A stretch of 54,116 nt of DNA. Source: Chitinophagaceae bacterium. Lineage in GTDB: Bacteria > Bacteroidota > Bacteroidia > Chitinophagales > Chitinophagaceae. Every line of letters begins with the position of its first letter. The stretch's first letter is position 1. Below are positions 53,384-54,116 of the stretch, piece after piece. The stretch is from assembly GCA_020847395.1 (NCBI GenBank), contig JADLCD010000101.1, forward strand, positions 1 to 54,116, read 5' to 3'. Under the pieces are notes generated by a model. That model had not been told where the DNA came from and did no database searches. It saw nothing but the letters and a program-made list of their open reading frames with translations. The position numbers and the translations under genes were made by a program.

Positions 53384-53928
53384 CAGAGGCTATTTCCATA
53401 TCAGGATTAACACACAGGTTTGGAAGCAGGGTTATTTTAAATGACATAAACTTTGAACTGAAAGCTGGGGAAATAATCGGGCTTTTTGGTAGAAACGGCA
53501 CAGGTAAATCAACGCTGTTGAATATACTTTATGGAAGTTTAAAAATTCAACATGGAATTATTAAAATAAACGGCGATGAGCAGAATAAAATATTCCGTTC
53601 CGAAGGAATATATAGGATGGAAAAACATAAAATTGGCAGCTTATCTATGGGTGAAAAGAAATACCTGCAATTTTTGATGACAGTTCACCTGCCGCAAAAA
53701 TTTGTATTACTCGATGAGCCCTTTGCTATGATTGATCCGTTATACCGGGATATTATAAAGGATAAAATCGTTGAACTATCAGCAACCAAGGGTTTTATAT
53801 TAACCGATCATTATTATAGAGATGTATTTGATGTGGCTAACAAACGCTTTTTAATTAAGGAAGCCGCACTAAAACAAATAACATCTATAACAGATTTAAA
53901 AAATGAAGGATATATCTCAGGCGCATAA
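53380..53928 (+). CDS. Short ABC ATPase lacking the Q-loop region
   Basis: 182 residues. Walker A GRNGTGKST (37-45), signature-like SLSMGEKK (87-94), Walker B KFVLLDEP (107-114) and the H-switch in ILTDHYY (His143) are all present. Only about 40 residues separate Walker A from the signature, against roughly 90 in normal ABC domains. The Q-loop and most of the helical subdomain, which contact the membrane partner, are missing. Either an in-frame deletion or a distinct compact type. It overlaps the small membrane protein gene by 4 bp. Whether it is an active transporter ATPase is uncertain. Confidence 0.85.
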   Translation: MTEAISISGLTHRFGSRVILNDINFELKAGEIIGLFGRNGTGKSTLLNILYGSLKIQHGIIKINGDEQNKIFRSEGIYRMEKHKIGSLSMGEKKYLQFLMTVHLPQKFVLLDEPFAMIDPLYRDIIKDKIVELSATKGFILTDHYYRDVFDVANKRFLIKEAALKQITSITDLKNEGYISGA

Positions 53929-54068
53929 GCAGGAGTATCGTTTTTAAAGTAACAGCTGTGACCGAAATGAGTGTGCCGTCATTTCGATTACCAAACCTGT
54001 TGTCAGGCAAAATATAAAGATGACATTTAAGTAGCTTGCCGTAAAAGCATCATCCTTAAGGGGTGAAA

Positions 54069-54109
54069 GAAACAATCTCTTATAAGTTTTTGAAAGAGGA
54101 GATTGCTTC
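54069..54109. repeat. GAAACAATCTC/GAGATTGCTTC inverted repeat
   Basis: 11-bp arms with one mismatch and a 19-bp spacer near the window's right edge. The preceding stretch (from about 53970) has the GTCATTTCGA-like style of dispersed Bacteroidota repeats. Related to the repeat at 52992-53039; the two bracket the mini ABC module. The element may continue beyond the window. Confidence 0.5.
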
Positions 54110-54116
54110 TCCCGCC

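Overview
The window reads as chromosomal DNA of a Bacteroidota bacterium, most likely from the Chitinophagaceae or a close relative. The clues are a type B sorting domain of the type IX (gliding/Por) secretion system on a 1448-residue surface protein, several lipoproteins and outer-membrane barrels, a TPR histidine kinase with a LuxR-type regulator, and several -7 boxes of the Bacteroidota form TAnnTTTG. Shine-Dalgarno sequences are weak or absent. The family assignment is inference from protein style; no rRNA or marker comparison was possible. No rRNA, tRNA, CRISPR array or intact insertion sequence was seen.

Layout. 1-3.7 kb: mfd on the minus strand. 3.8-7 kb: a truncated rhuM remnant, then two lipoprotein genes (pentapeptide-like and papain-like) ending at a clear terminator. 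7-9.6 kb: two-component system (minus). 9.9-11.3 kb: a secreted protein of unknown function and an internally deleted rtcB remnant. 11.4-13.8 kb (minus): a heptaheme cytochrome c translationally coupled to an HGSNAT-type membrane acyltransferase. 14-18.2 kb (minus): OmpA-like lipoprotein, then an ECF sigma / anti-sigma / outer-membrane protein operon and a separate barrel-like protein. 18.4-25.3 kb: tetR-tolC-adaptor-RND efflux operon with a readable promoter and operator. 25.5-29.9 kb: giant T9SS cargo protein. 29.9-35.6 kb (minus): sialidase-like protein, then cell-wall genes (amidase, L,D-transpeptidase, M23 peptidase) with a Dabb protein and a MerR regulator. 35.7-38.3 kb: alaS. 38.4-43.6 kb: a low-GC acetyltransferase, a GH127 glycosidase, an APC permease and a trans-sulfuration-type PLP enzyme. 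43.7-47.7 kb: a second TolC/adaptor pair without a permease, and gpsA. 47.9-50.2 kb: an unrecognised protein and a cytoplasmic trypsin-like protease. 50.5-52.8 kb: a lipoprotein dehydrogenase with cytochrome c tail. 53.1-53.9 kb: a two-gene mini ABC module.

How genes work together. Several envelope systems can be read: tripartite drug efflux under TetR control, an ECF stress circuit with an outer-membrane partner, and a set of peptidoglycan enzymes. The most promising uncharacterised system is the pair at 47876-50216. Both proteins appear to carry the same YbjN/secretion-chaperone-like domain, and in the second it is fused to a trypsin-like protease and a zinc ribbon without any signal peptide. 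Other points worth a second look are the ABC ATPase lacking its Q-loop region, a MerR protein beginning with a beta-clamp-binding motif, a tandemly duplicated anti-sigma domain, and a 199-bp element bounded by 13-bp inverted repeats.
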